Translations under genes and position numbers: made by a program | Notes under the pieces: generated by a model | Seen by the model: only the letters and a program-made list of their open reading frames with translations | Databases searched by the model: none | Told to the model about the DNA's origin: nothing | Source of the DNA: Psychrobacter immobilis | GTDB lineage: Bacteria; Pseudomonadota; Gammaproteobacteria; Pseudomonadales; Moraxellaceae | Length of the DNA: 38,519 nt | NCBI RefSeq assembly: GCF_904846225.1 | Contig: NZ_CAJGZJ010000024.1 | Location: 1-38,519, forward strand | Direction: 5' to 3' | In this document: piece after piece, positions 17,397 to 26,547 of the stretch | Layout: each line of letters begins with the position of its first letter | Numbering within the stretch: position 1 is the stretch's first letter

Positions 17397-18359
17397 ATGT
17401 CTGACGCACCAGCACTTGTGATAAAAAACTTATCCAAGACTTATGATAATGGGTTTTCGGCGCTGAAAGGAGTTGATTTAACCGTACCACAAGGTGGGTT
17501 TTTTGCCTTACTTGGGCCCAATGGTGCTGGTAAATCAACGATGATCGGCATTATCAGCTCATTATTTAAACCCACAACAGGCAGTGTGCATATCTTTGGC
17601 ACAGACCTGCTAGAAAACCCTTCCATTGCCAAGCAATACCTTGGCATAGTGCCGCAAGAATTTAATTTTAATATGTTTGAAAAAGTGGAAGATATCTTAA
17701 TAACCCAAGCGGGCTATTTCGGTATTCCTGCCAAAGAAGCAAAACCACGTGCGAAAAGACTGCTGACTGCACTGGGACTATGGGACAAGCGCGACAGCAA
17801 GTCACGTGAGCTATCCGGTGGTATGAAACGTCGTCTAATGATTGCGCGAGCATTAATTCATAAGCCAAAATTATTGATTCTCGATGAGCCAACCGCTGGG
17901 GTAGATATCGAGCTGCGCCGCTCTATGTGGGAATTTATGCAGCAGATTAATATCGAAGAAAACACCACGATCATTTTGACCACGCATTATTTAGAAGAAG
18001 CCGAGCAGCTGTGTAAACGTATTGCGATTTTGGATCATGGTGAGATTCGTATCAATACAGAGATGAAAGATTTATTGGCGCAGTTATCAGTTGAGACATT
18101 TGTCTTTGATTTGGATACGCCGCTTTCCCATCAACTGGTTTTGACAGGAGTGACAGACGTATCTCAGCCCGATAATCAAACCCTTGAGGTAACCTTGACA
18201 GAAGGTGAGTCATTAAATGGTGTCTTTGATCAGCTGTCAGAGCAAGGTATCACGGTGGCGAGTATGCGTAACAAAGCCAATCGATTAGAGGAGTTGTTTA
18301 TGCGCTTGGTAGACAAAAATATTCAAAGTACAGATAGTATGAAGGAGGCGGGGTTATGA
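17397..18359 (+). CDS. yadG: ABC transporter ATP-binding protein, YadG type
   Basis: 320 residues; the ATPase of an ABC-2 exporter. Seen: Walker A GPNGAGKST (40-48), signature LSGGM (139-143), Walker B LLILDEP (159-165) with catalytic Glu164, D-loop AGVD, and switch His197 in TTHYLEEAE. Stretches such as GIVPQEFNFN, LSGGMKRRLMIARALIHKP and MRNKANRLEELF match my memory of E. coli YadG closely along the length. The substrate of YadGH is not established. The ATG is preceded by AGAGG. The stop codon overlaps the start of the permease gene (ATGA), so the two are translationally coupled. Confidence 0.93.
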   Translation: MSDAPALVIKNLSKTYDNGFSALKGVDLTVPQGGFFALLGPNGAGKSTMIGIISSLFKPTTGSVHIFGTDLLENPSIAKQYLGIVPQEFNFNMFEKVEDILITQAGYFGIPAKEAKPRAKRLLTALGLWDKRDSKSRELSGGMKRRLMIARALIHKPKLLILDEPTAGVDIELRRSMWEFMQQINIEENTTIILTTHYLEEAEQLCKRIAILDHGEIRINTEMKDLLAQLSVETFVFDLDTPLSHQLVLTGVTDVSQPDNQTLEVTLTEGESLNGVFDQLSEQGITVASMRNKANRLEELFMRLVDKNIQSTDSMKEAGL

Positions 18360-19162
18360 GTCAGGAAATAATGGACCATAATAAAAAAATGTCATGGACT
18401 AAGAAAGGGGTCGCTTTTCGGACTATCTTGTTAAAAGAGATTCGCCGTATTATACGTATTTGGCCGCAGACATTGCTGCCGCCCGTTATTACGATGAGCC
18501 TTTATTTTGTTATCTTCGGCAAGATGATCGGCTCGCGTGTGGGTGAGATGGGCGGAGTGCCGTACATGCAATTTATCGTGCCTGGCCTCATTATGATGTC
18601 GATTATTACCAATAGTTATTCTAACGTTGTTTCGAGCTTTTTTAGTGCCAAATTTACGTCCAGTATCGAGGAGCTTTTGGTTTCACCCGTCTCCAAGCAT
18701 GCTATTTTGATGGGTTATATCAGCGGTGGTATCTTTCGCGGATTGGCCATCGGTGTCATTGTTTCGATAGTGGCATTATTCTTTACCGATTTGGGTATTG
18801 AACACCTATTTGTGACGATATTTACGGTACTGGGTACGTCTATCTTGTTTTCATTGGGCGGTTTTATCAATGCGGTATTTGCTCGATCATTCGATGATAT
18901 TTCCATCGTTCCAAGCTTTGTGCTGACACCACTGACTTATCTTGGAGGGGTGTTTTATTCGCTAGAAAACCTATCACCATTTTGGCAAAATATTTCGCTA
19001 TTGAATCCTATTGTTTATATGGTCAACTCGTTCCGTTACGGTATTCTAGGCCACTCTGATGTCAACGTTTGGTATTCGATGGCAGCTATTTTTGCATTCT
19101 GCGTGGTATTTTATATCATCTCTTATCGTCTATTAGATAATGGGTCGCGTGTGCGTTTGTAA
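18356..19162 (+). CDS. yadH: ABC-2 type transporter permease, YadH type
   Basis: 268 residues with six hydrophobic segments, the typical ABC-2 permease. Seen: GVPYMQFIVPGLIMMSIITN after the first segment, SSIEELLVSPVSKHAIL (coupling-helix region), a central SLGGFINAVFARSFDD, and SPFWQNISLLNPIVYMVNSF before the last segments, all as in E. coli YadH. It starts within the last codons of the ATPase gene (4-base overlap) and forms the inner-membrane pore of the exporter. The substrate is unknown. The N-terminus is about 12 residues longer than in E. coli. Confidence 0.92.
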   Translation: MSQEIMDHNKKMSWTKKGVAFRTILLKEIRRIIRIWPQTLLPPVITMSLYFVIFGKMIGSRVGEMGGVPYMQFIVPGLIMMSIITNSYSNVVSSFFSAKFTSSIEELLVSPVSKHAILMGYISGGIFRGLAIGVIVSIVALFFTDLGIEHLFVTIFTVLGTSILFSLGGFINAVFARSFDDISIVPSFVLTPLTYLGGVFYSLENLSPFWQNISLLNPIVYMVNSFRYGILGHSDVNVWYSMAAIFAFCVVFYIISYRLLDNGSRVRL

Positions 19163-19273
19163 TTTACTTATAATATTGGCCATGTAAAAAATAGGTCAAT
19201 GTACTCTTTATAAGTTTGACGCATCAAAATCAGCATAAAATATATTTTTAACAGTTTAATATTAGGAAAGAAA

Positions 19274-20149
19274 ATGAGTATTCACGGTATCTTAGGCGAA
19301 CAAACCACCGACTATCCAACTGAGTATAGTCCAGAAGCCTTGTATCCTATTGCCCGTAGTATGGGACGTGATGTCATTGGCTGGCAAGGCGATAAACTGA
19401 CGGTTGGCGTCGATTGGTGGCAAGCGTTTGAGATGTCTTGGTTAAATCTGCAAGGTATCTCGCAAGTTGCCATCGCGCGCTTTGGTATTCCTGCCAGCTC
19501 ACCATTTATCGTCGAGTCAAAATCACTAAAGTTATATCTAAACAGTATTAACTTTACCGAATTCACCAACTGGGAAACCGTGCAAACGCTGATTGAGAAA
19601 GACTTATCAGCATGCGTACAAGCAGAGGTAAAAGTTGAGTTATTTGAATTAGATGATGACCTCAATGATAAAACATCAGGGTTATTAATTGCGCAGCCTG
19701 AAGGTATTTGCATTGATGATGCACTTGCAAATAGTAGCGAGAAAGTAGCATTATGCGCGCATCCTGACGCGTCGTTATTAAGTGATGATAAAACGGATGC
19801 GAATTTAGACAGTAATAAAACTCAGCCTTACGTTTTTTATTCTAATTTGCTGCGCAGTAATTGTCCGGTGACCAATCAGCCAGATTGGGGCACATTGGCG
19901 GTTTCGATCACGAGTGAAAAACTGGTCAATGATGCCAATATGCTGCGTTATATATTGAGCTTCCGTCAACATAACGGTTTTCATGAGCAATGTGTGGAGC
20001 AGATATTTGCTGATTTAAGCAAACATTATGAGCCGAGTGAGCTGATGGTTCGTGCTTGGTACACGCGTCGAGGTGGTATCGACATCAACCCTTGCCGCGT
20101 CAGTGATATAAGCTTATTGCCAAAACCAAGTCGCTTAATTCGTCAGTAG
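19274..20149 (+). CDS. queF: NADPH-dependent 7-cyano-7-deazaguanine reductase
   Basis: 291 residues, the long two-domain form of QueF found in gammaproteobacteria (about 280 residues in E. coli). It reduces the nitrile of preQ0 to the amine preQ1 in queuosine synthesis for tRNA. Seen: the QueF motif ESKSLKLYLNSINFTEF (81-97), the nucleophile Cys197 in LLRSNCPVTNQPDWGTL, and Asp204 nearby. The C-terminal RGGIDINPCR is also a family signature. The middle (about 145-185) carries a slightly longer, acidic insert. TAGGAAAGAAA precedes the ATG. It stands 111 bp after yadH. Confidence 0.95.
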   Translation: MSIHGILGEQTTDYPTEYSPEALYPIARSMGRDVIGWQGDKLTVGVDWWQAFEMSWLNLQGISQVAIARFGIPASSPFIVESKSLKLYLNSINFTEFTNWETVQTLIEKDLSACVQAEVKVELFELDDDLNDKTSGLLIAQPEGICIDDALANSSEKVALCAHPDASLLSDDKTDANLDSNKTQPYVFYSNLLRSNCPVTNQPDWGTLAVSITSEKLVNDANMLRYILSFRQHNGFHEQCVEQIFADLSKHYEPSELMVRAWYTRRGGIDINPCRVSDISLLPKPSRLIRQ

Positions 20150-20225
20150 ACTAAGAGTGCTTGCTAATACTCCTCAAATAAGTTTATATAGGTGAATATT
20201 ATTTCGCTTTGCTTGGGAGATCGAG

Positions 20226-20636
20226 ATGAAAGGTGCAACTGGTTTTTTGACGGTGCTAGCGACAGCTACTTTGTCTATTTCTCTCACGCAAACAGCACAA
20301 GCAGCATTTATAGAAAATCAATACAACTGTGAAGATGCTTATATGGAAGTGGCTTATGATTGTGGTAACGATGCGATCATAGTCGAAAAAAATCGCCTGA
20401 ATAAAATTTACAAGAGTGCTTATCGTACTTTGAGTAAGGCTCAGCAACAGCAGTTGGATAAAGAACAGCGTACATGGATAAAGAGTCGCGATGACAAATG
20501 TGACTTTGAATACGACGGTCCAATGAATAACTCTGTGGTGTACGCTCAGATTGGCGCTAATGTCTGTACCGCTAATGAGACTCAGAAACGTAGTAAGGCG
20601 ATTGCCAAAAAATATCATATAGACAGTGATAAATAG
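20226..20636 (+). CDS. LprI-like (DUF1311) secreted protein
   Basis: 136 residues. A signal peptide ends at TAQAA (about residue 27). The mature part has the LprI/DUF1311 pattern of spaced cysteines: YNCEDAYMEVAYDCGN, then LDKEQRTWIKSRDDKC, and a final Cys in VCTANETQ, likely forming disulfides. The family is named after a Mycobacterium lipoprotein that inhibits lysozyme, but most members have no proven activity. GGGAG upstream of the ATG supports the start. It lies 76 bp after queF and faces proS across a convergent gap holding a palindrome copy and a shared terminator. Confidence 0.82.
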   Translation: MKGATGFLTVLATATLSISLTQTAQAAFIENQYNCEDAYMEVAYDCGNDAIIVEKNRLNKIYKSAYRTLSKAQQQQLDKEQRTWIKSRDDKCDFEYDGPMNNSVVYAQIGANVCTANETQKRSKAIAKKYHIDSDK

Positions 20637-20674
20637 ACATTGATAAAGTGATAAATAGACACTGATAATAAATA

Positions 20675-20766
20675 GTATCGATATATCAGGCACTGATGGT
20701 ATCAATTTATCTTGCTTGCTGCGCCTGCGCTGACAGAGGCTGCAAAAAATTTATACCATCAGTACT
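20675..20766 (+). repeat. Dispersed intergenic palindrome, copy D
   Basis: The arms ACTGATGGTATCAATTT (20692-20708) and AAATTTATACCATCAGT (20747-20763) pair at 16 of 17 positions. The core is CTTGCTTGCTGCGCC (20711-20725) then GACAGAGGCT (20732-20741). The arms differ in sequence from copies A to C but are still complementary to each other. Confidence 0.7.
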
Positions 20767-20826
20767 GTAGCATTGCTAAGATATTTTAATTATATAAAAT
20801 AGAAGCGCCTATTTTTAGCAAGCATA

Positions 20827-20865
20827 AAAAAGCGCCTATCTCATCTAATGAAATAGGCGCTTTTT
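20827..20865. terminator. Bidirectional terminator between the LprI-like gene and proS
   Basis: An 18-base stem with one mismatch: AAAAAGCGCCTATCTCAT (20827-20844) with ATGAAATAGGCGCTTTTT (20848-20865). A-runs and T-runs flank the stem so that both converging transcripts end in U. A further partial copy, AGCGCCTATTTTT, lies just upstream at about 20803-20815. Confidence 0.88.
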
Positions 20866-20889
20866 ATGGCACAGTTTTTATAAGTTAAA

Positions 20890-22608
20890 CTATTTTCCGC
20901 TTACTTTAGCCAATACTTCTTCACGGCTCAGCATTTGCTTTTCTGTCTCACGGCGATTGACGTATTCGTACTTGTCTTCAGCAAGATTGCGGTCAGAGAC
21001 GACGATACGATGTGGAATACCGATCAATTCTAAATCTGCAAATTTCACACCCGGACGCTCATTACGGTCGTCAAGTAGCACATTGACACCTTGAGCCTTT
21101 AGCTCTTCGTATAGCGCGATAGCCGTCTCCATCACGGTGTCTTCTTTTGACTTCATCGGTATGATGGCCACTTCAAAAGGCGCAATGGAGTCATTGACGG
21201 TGGGTGTTTTTGGCCACATGATGCCGTTTTCATCGTTATTTTGCTCGATGGCTGCGGCGATAATACGGCTGACGCCAATACCATAGCAACCCATCATTAA
21301 TGTGACAGGTTTACCATCTTCACCAGAAACGGTACAATTCATCGCTTGCGAGTACTTGTCACCCAATTGGAAGATATGACCCACTTCGATACCGCGTTTG
21401 ATTTTTAGGCTGCCCTTACCATCAGGAGATGGATCGCCTTCTTGAACGTTACGAACATCAACGATGCGAGTAACGCGCGCATCACGTTCCCAGTTCAGAC
21501 CAATGGTGTGTTTATTAATTTCATTGGCACCAGCCACAAAATCTGACAAGGAAGCGGCCGAGCGATCAACGAATACAGGCATATCTAAGTCAACGCCAAT
21601 ATATCCTTTATACAGACCAGCTGCCTCTAATTCTTCATCAGAAGCTAGGGTCAGTGGCATGTTTGCCTCTTCAATTTTCTCGGCTTTGATGGTATTGAGT
21701 TGATGGTCACCGCGCAATACGATAGCAATCAGTTGTGGCTCGTCGTCTTCTGTATGACCATGCACGATCAAGGTTTTGACGGTCGTGGCCAATGGGATAT
21801 CTAAATGCTCAGCCACCATTTTGCAAGTGGTCATCTTTTCTGTTAATACGTTTTCACGCTCCATGCTAGGCGGCTGACGCTCAGCGATGTTCACAGATTC
21901 AGCCAGCTCAACGTTGGCGGCATAGTCAGATGAGTCTGAGAAAGCAATATCATCTTCGCCGCTGTCTGCCAAGACATGGAACTCATGTGAAGCAAAGCCA
22001 CCGATAGAACCTGTATCTGCTTGTACTGCACGGAAATCTAGACCCAAGCGCGTAAAAATGCGCGTATAAGCATCAAACATATCATGATAGGTTTTGGCCA
22101 ATGACGCTTGATCAACGTGGAATGAGTAGGCGTCTTTCATCGTGAATTCACGGGCGCGCATCACGCCAAAGCGTGGACGAATCTCATCACGGAATTTGCT
22201 TTGAATTTGGAAGAAACTAATTGGCAGTTGCTTATAGCTACGCAATTCGCCTTGAGCCAGATTAGTAATGACTTCTTCATGAGTAGGACCCAATACAAAG
22301 TCACGATTATGGCGGTCTTTAAAGCGCAATAGCTCAGGACCATAATCATCAAAACGTCCCGTCGTCTGCCAAAGCTCTGCAGGCTGAGTCATCGGCATGA
22401 GCACTTCTTGTGCGCCCACATTTTGCATCTCTTCACGAACAATACGTTCGACCTTTTGTAAGACGCGCAGCCCCATGGGCAACCAGATATATAACCCAGA
22501 AGCAATTTTACGAATAAGACCGGCACGAACCATCAATTGGCTTGAGGCGATATCGGCATCACTTGGGGTTTCTTTTAGTGTGGCAAATAAAAATTGACTG
22601 GCTTTCAT
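20890..22608 (-). CDS. proS: Prolyl-tRNA synthetase
   Basis: 572 residues, the bacterial-type ProRS with an editing insertion (E. coli ProS has 572). It charges tRNA-Pro with proline. Seen: the N-terminal [20 protein letters not shown], class II motif 2 region [20 protein letters not shown], the [11 protein letters not shown] segment, the inserted editing domain at about 225-400 ([19 protein letters not shown]), motif 3 [13 protein letters not shown], and the C-terminal anticodon-binding domain with [20 protein letters not shown]. Start chosen by matching the family N-terminus; only a distant AAGG is visible upstream. Monocistronic as far as can be seen. Confidence 0.97.
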   Translation of the reverse strand: MKASQFLFATLKETPSDADIASSQLMVRAGLIRKIASGLYIWLPMGLRVLQKVERIVREEMQNVGAQEVLMPMTQPAELWQTTGRFDDYGPELLRFKDRHNRDFVLGPTHEEVITNLAQGELRSYKQLPISFFQIQSKFRDEIRPRFGVMRAREFTMKDAYSFHVDQASLAKTYHDMFDAYTRIFTRLGLDFRAVQADTGSIGGFASHEFHVLADSGEDDIAFSDSSDYAANVELAESVNIAERQPPSMERENVLTEKMTTCKMVAEHLDIPLATTVKTLIVHGHTEDDEPQLIAIVLRGDHQLNTIKAEKIEEANMPLTLASDEELEAAGLYKGYIGVDLDMPVFVDRSAASLSDFVAGANEINKHTIGLNWERDARVTRIVDVRNVQEGDPSPDGKGSLKIKRGIEVGHIFQLGDKYSQAMNCTVSGEDGKPVTLMMGCYGIGVSRIIAAAIEQNNDENGIMWPKTPTVNDSIAPFEVAIIPMKSKEDTVMETAIALYEELKAQGVNVLLDDRNERPGVKFADLELIGIPHRIVVSDRNLAEDKYEYVNRRETEKQMLSREEVLAKVSGK

Positions 22609-23171
22609 AAATAAAGCGTAACCTTATCAACGATAAAAAAATAAGAAATAGTAGGATGTTGAGCGTGTGGCTAATCGTTTCGTTGCCGCCGCAAGCTTAC
22701 CTTTATCACTTAGGAATAATCTAGGATATGTCATAGCGACTAAAATGCTTATAAAAAAGCACATGAACAAAACCGCTCTAATGGAAGAGTGGTGAATTTT
22801 GATTGATGTATCGAGCGGCTAAAGGAACAATTTTCAGATTAAAAACCTGATAAGTATATCTATTCCGACATTTTATCAATGCAATCTGACTATGTTAGGT
22901 AAAGTTTGTCTAAGACGCAATGACTTTTTGTCTTTTCAGACCGAACATGAGTTAAAGAGTAAGCTGCGATAGTGATAACTCGATTATTTACGAGTTTTAG
23001 GCTTATATATAGTAAAGGATAGCGAATTTTTGACAGCGAACATCATTAGTAATTATGTAAAATGTTGATACCTATTCCTTGAAGTTACTACTTAAACACA
23101 GCATTTATTTATTAGACTGTTATGCGCTATGTATTTTATGAAAGTAAACAATAAACTCTGAGGTAGCTTAT
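22609..23171. other. Intergenic region between proS and the DUF4230 gene
   Basis: Contains both divergent promoters and no gene that I can support. A perfect TTGACA occurs at 23030-23035; the best -10 about 18 bases downstream (TATGTA, 23054-23059) is poor, so the promoter of the DUF4230 gene is only tentatively placed there. Confidence 0.35.
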
Positions 23172-23918
23172 ATGATCAATCCTGACAATCGACCTTCTAA
23201 GGATCACAATGTGACCAAGTCAAAAGCGAAAAAACCGATTGCTATGATGTCATGGATTGTATTGCTGATTGGTTTAGCAGCGATCGCCTTTGCTATATAT
23301 AGTGTTCAAAATATCACCAAAGAAGAGCCAATAGAAACCATTACTCGAGAAGGCGTGGTCACGCAGATCCAACAGTTAAACCGATTACATACAGTCGCAT
23401 TCAGTGTTGACACGGTGATTACAAGCGAGCGCGCTGGCAGTTGGATGAAGCTATGGCAAGATGAACAAAAAGCGCTGTTTATCGCTCATGGTCGCGTAGA
23501 AGCAGGGGTGGATTTAAGTGCCTTAACACCTGAAATGGTACAAGTCGTGCAGCCTACCAAGGTCAATACTGAGGAAGAGCAAGTAGATAGTAACGCATCC
23601 GCTTCAACCATGCCGCAAATCAATATTACGTTGCCGCCCACAGAGATATTTTCAGTATATCTAGATGATATTGAGATTTATGACTGGCAGACAGGAGCCT
23701 TTGGCATGATGCAAGTCGATCCTAAGATATTAGCGCAAGCACAAACCATGGCAAAAAAAGAAGTGCTAGAGCGTGCCTGCCGAGGCGATGTAATGAATAT
23801 GGCGCTGCAAAATGCCCAAACGCAATTGCAGCAGCTATTTGCTTTAACGGGTGCTGTCGTGACTGTCACTACTCAGGGTGCAGGCGCCTGTCAGTTGCCA
23901 GTCACTACTAAAGGCTAA
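23172..23918 (+). CDS. DUF4230 family membrane-anchored protein
   Basis: 248 residues. A basic N-terminus is followed by one transmembrane helix (about 25-45, MSWIVLLIGLAAIAFAIYSV), then a periplasmic domain. The domain shows the DUF4230 pattern: VVTQIQQLNRLHTVAFSVDTVI, LFIAHGRVEAGVDLSAL, INITLPPTEIFSVYLDDIEIYD, and QTGAFG. The function of the family is unknown. Residues about 128-148 form an acidic Ser/Asn-rich insert between the two halves. GAGG precedes the ATG. It faces the photolyase gene with only 8 bp between the two stop codons and no visible terminator. Confidence 0.88.
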   Translation: MINPDNRPSKDHNVTKSKAKKPIAMMSWIVLLIGLAAIAFAIYSVQNITKEEPIETITREGVVTQIQQLNRLHTVAFSVDTVITSERAGSWMKLWQDEQKALFIAHGRVEAGVDLSALTPEMVQVVQPTKVNTEEEQVDSNASASTMPQINITLPPTEIFSVYLDDIEIYDWQTGAFGMMQVDPKILAQAQTMAKKEVLERACRGDVMNMALQNAQTQLQQLFALTGAVVTVTTQGAGACQLPVTTKG

Positions 23919-23926
23919 TCTGATAT

Positions 23927-25561
23927 TTATTCTTTTTTAAACTCTGCAATGGCGAGCTGGCGAGCTGTTTTATGCTCGACCATCGGCGCAGGGTAATCAA
24001 CATCGGCAAATTTCCCACCTTTCGCCAATTCTTTACGCATTTTGTCTTCGCTATGCAAGATGCTGGTAGGGATATCTTTGAGCTCAGGTAGCCAAGTTTT
24101 AATGAATGTCGCTTTCGTATCATGTGTGTTGGCTTGGCTAAAGGGATTCATAATACGGAAGTAGGGCGCTGAGTCAGTACCAGTGGATGCGCTCCATTGC
24201 CAGCCGCCATTGTTGGATGCAAAGTCCCCATCGATGAGGTGCTGTATAAAGTAGCGCTCACCTAAGCGCCAATCAATTAATAAGTCTTTGGTCAAAAACA
24301 TCGCTGTAACCATCCGCAGGCGGTTGTGCATAAACCCAGTAGCGTTCAGACAGCGCATCGCGGCATCAACGAGTGGCACGCCTGTTTTACCAGTACACCA
24401 TGTCTCAAAATCATCAGTATCGTATGACCAACTAACCTTAGTGTCAGTTTCTTCTTTATACGCTTTATGGCGAATAAGGTTTGGCTTGTCGACCAGCACA
24501 TGCCGATAGAAATCGCGCCAAGCAAGCTCGCTTATCCAGCGATTGATATCTTCATTATCGGCATCATTGCTGTGTAATTTTCCTTGTGCTTTATGGGCTT
24601 GTAGATAACAAAGTCTAGAACTGATTGTGCCAATTGTGAGGTAAGCGGATAGCTGACTGGTCGCATGTAGGTGTGGTACATCACGACTGACATCATAATT
24701 ATTAATATCATCAGCGACAAATTCATTTAAGCGCTGGCAAGCAGTAGATTCACCGGCAGGATAGGCGTCTCTTGCGGCAGTCAACTGGGTTTCCATATCG
24801 ATATGTTGCAATGATTCGTTTTTTTGTAGCGTATGCTGATAGTCACTGAGCATTTTGTCACTTAGGGCAGTTATCTCATCAATAGTATTTGCACTGGTTT
24901 TTGATAACTTTAAATCAACGCTATCGACAGCTTTGATAGCTGGCGCTTCATGCAGATGTATATCACCGACCTCCAAAGTATGCCGCCATTTTTTATAAAA
25001 TGGGGTGAAAACCTTGTACATGCTATCGCCATCATTGGTCGTAATAGTTTGCGGTGGCAAGATACATTGATCATGACAGCGGACAAACTCGATATTATCT
25101 TTTATAAGCTGCTTGCTCAACTGCTCATCACGATCAATCTCATTGCCCTCGTATTCGTGATTGGCCATGACGCAGCTGATGTCGTTGTTATTGCATAAGG
25201 TCGTTAGAGCCTCTATACAATTTGAAAAACTGGGGCAGACTTGCACCGTTAGAGTGATGTTCAATTGCGTTTGTAAATCTTTTGATAGTATCGGTAAGGT
25301 GCGAGCGATATGATCAACCTGTACAAGCGACGTATCGTGCTCTTGCCACTGCTCAGGCGTCAAAAAGAATACGGCAGATACCGAGGCATTATATTCATTG
25401 GCTCGTTCGCAAAGTGCTGCCAATGCGGTATTATCATGAATGCGTAGATCGCGACGAAACCACATCAAGTAATGCAATGGACTGTCGCTACGAATATTGT
25501 CGCTGTTACCACTGTCATTATTTTTATTATTGCTACCATTGTTGTTAGTAGTCTTAGACAT
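23927..25561 (-). CDS. phrB: Deoxyribodipyrimidine photo-lyase (class I CPD photolyase)
   Basis: 544 residues; repairs UV-induced cyclobutane pyrimidine dimers using blue light, with FAD and an antenna cofactor. Seen: N-terminal antenna domain LHYLMWFRRDLRIHDNTAL, then the FAD-binding helical domain with ELAWRDFYRHVL, FMHNRLRMVTAMFLTKDLLI, DGDFASNNGGWQWSASTGTD and APYFRIMNPFSQ. The ATG at 25561 follows AGGGATACTTTG; a TTG one codon earlier is unlikely to be used. About 25 extra N-terminal residues are rich in Asn, Asp and Ser, encoded by near-repetitive triplets. The protein is longer than E. coli PhrB (472), with extra material also between the two domains. Confidence 0.95.
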   Translation of the reverse strand: MSKTTNNNGSNNKNNDSGNSDNIRSDSPLHYLMWFRRDLRIHDNTALAALCERANEYNASVSAVFFLTPEQWQEHDTSLVQVDHIARTLPILSKDLQTQLNITLTVQVCPSFSNCIEALTTLCNNNDISCVMANHEYEGNEIDRDEQLSKQLIKDNIEFVRCHDQCILPPQTITTNDGDSMYKVFTPFYKKWRHTLEVGDIHLHEAPAIKAVDSVDLKLSKTSANTIDEITALSDKMLSDYQHTLQKNESLQHIDMETQLTAARDAYPAGESTACQRLNEFVADDINNYDVSRDVPHLHATSQLSAYLTIGTISSRLCYLQAHKAQGKLHSNDADNEDINRWISELAWRDFYRHVLVDKPNLIRHKAYKEETDTKVSWSYDTDDFETWCTGKTGVPLVDAAMRCLNATGFMHNRLRMVTAMFLTKDLLIDWRLGERYFIQHLIDGDFASNNGGWQWSASTGTDSAPYFRIMNPFSQANTHDTKATFIKTWLPELKDIPTSILHSEDKMRKELAKGGKFADVDYPAPMVEHKTARQLAIAEFKKE

Positions 25562-25697
25562 CAAAGTATCCCTATATTAATCAATCGCAATCATAAACAA
25601 AACTAGGGATAAAAGTATGCTAGGATAAGTTTTTGGATGCAATGGCTTTGCCGTTTGAGTAACAAATCCTCACCATATCTAAAGATTTATCTTTAAT

Positions 25698-25723
25698 TTG
25701 ACTCTATCTGATGCCGTTATAAT
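25698..25723 (+). promoter_or_regulatory. Candidate promoter of trpF
   Basis: A perfect TATAAT (25718-25723) is preceded by TTGACT (25698-25703) at 14 bases, shorter than ideal. It lies 40 bp before the trpF start and between the divergent photolyase and trpF genes. No leader peptide with Trp codons and no attenuator were seen. Confidence 0.45.
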
Positions 25724-25762
25724 CGGTGTCATATTTAGGGACATTAAATCCAAGGTCACGAC

Positions 25763-26446
25763 ATGCACGTCAAGTTTTGCGGGTTTACACAGCTTAGTGA
25801 TGTTCAGACTGCTGCACAATTGGGTGTAGATGCGGTCGGCTTGGTGTTTTATCCACCAAGTCCGCGTGCTGTCACACTCGGGCAAGCGCAGACATTGAGT
25901 GCTGCCTTACCTGCCTTTGTGAGTGTCGTGGCATTAGTGGTCAATATGTCTCAAGACGAACTGATTGAATTAGCAAATAATGTGTCTTTTGATATCATAC
26001 AGTTTCATGGTGACGAAACGCCTGATCAGTGTCAACAGCTGGCCAGTGCCGTCAATAAACGCTGGATTAAGGCGTTACGTATCAATGCTGAACAAGACAC
26101 ACCTGATAGCGTGAGTATTCAGATTGAACAATTTGCCGCAGCTGGGGCGAGTAGTATCTTACTGGATGCTTATCATCAACATAAATATGGTGGTACGGGC
26201 GCACGCTTTGATTGGAATTTAATACCACAAAAAAGCGCACTGCCCATTATTTTGGCAGGTGGACTTGATGTGGAAAATATTGCCGCAACCCTAGAGTTGC
26301 CTATTTATGCCGTCGATGTCAGTGGCGGTATTGAGCATGACAAAGGCAAAAAAGACGCAACTAAAATGCGCGCCTTTATGAAAGCGGTCAAGCGCGACCG
26401 ATGGCAAAACGTAACGCCTAGCGAACCTTCGAACATGAGTAGCTAG
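25763..26446 (+). CDS. trpF: Phosphoribosylanthranilate isomerase
   Basis: 227 residues, a TIM barrel enzyme that isomerises phosphoribosylanthranilate to CdRP in tryptophan synthesis. Seen: MHVKFCGFTQ with catalytic Cys6, FHGDETPDQC, LLDAYHQHKYGGTGARFDW with catalytic Asp135, LAGGLDVENI, and the phosphate-binding DVSGGIEHDKGKKD near the end. AAGG upstream supports the ATG. trpB follows 101 bp downstream, then trpA. In this organism trpF is a separate gene, not fused to trpC as in E. coli. Confidence 0.96.
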   Translation: MHVKFCGFTQLSDVQTAAQLGVDAVGLVFYPPSPRAVTLGQAQTLSAALPAFVSVVALVVNMSQDELIELANNVSFDIIQFHGDETPDQCQQLASAVNKRWIKALRINAEQDTPDSVSIQIEQFAAAGASSILLDAYHQHKYGGTGARFDWNLIPQKSALPIILAGGLDVENIAATLELPIYAVDVSGGIEHDKGKKDATKMRAFMKAVKRDRWQNVTPSEPSNMSS

Positions 26447-26547
26447 TTTTTTAACCCTCAAACTGCTAATCAGTGAAACAGCTAACTGCTCAAACCATTT
26501 TTCTATATTTATTCTAAAAAATACCACTTATTACAGTAGGAATTATC

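Noticed and set aside
20256..20705. A 149-codon minus-strand frame over the LprI-like gene
   Set aside because: The plus-strand frame has a signal peptide, patterned cysteines and a ribosome site; the reverse frame has none of these and runs into palindrome copy D.
1572..20766. The four dispersed palindromes as a CRISPR array or an insertion sequence
   Set aside because: The copies are single, kilobases apart and imperfect, with no spacers, no transposase frame and no target-site duplication that could be recognised.
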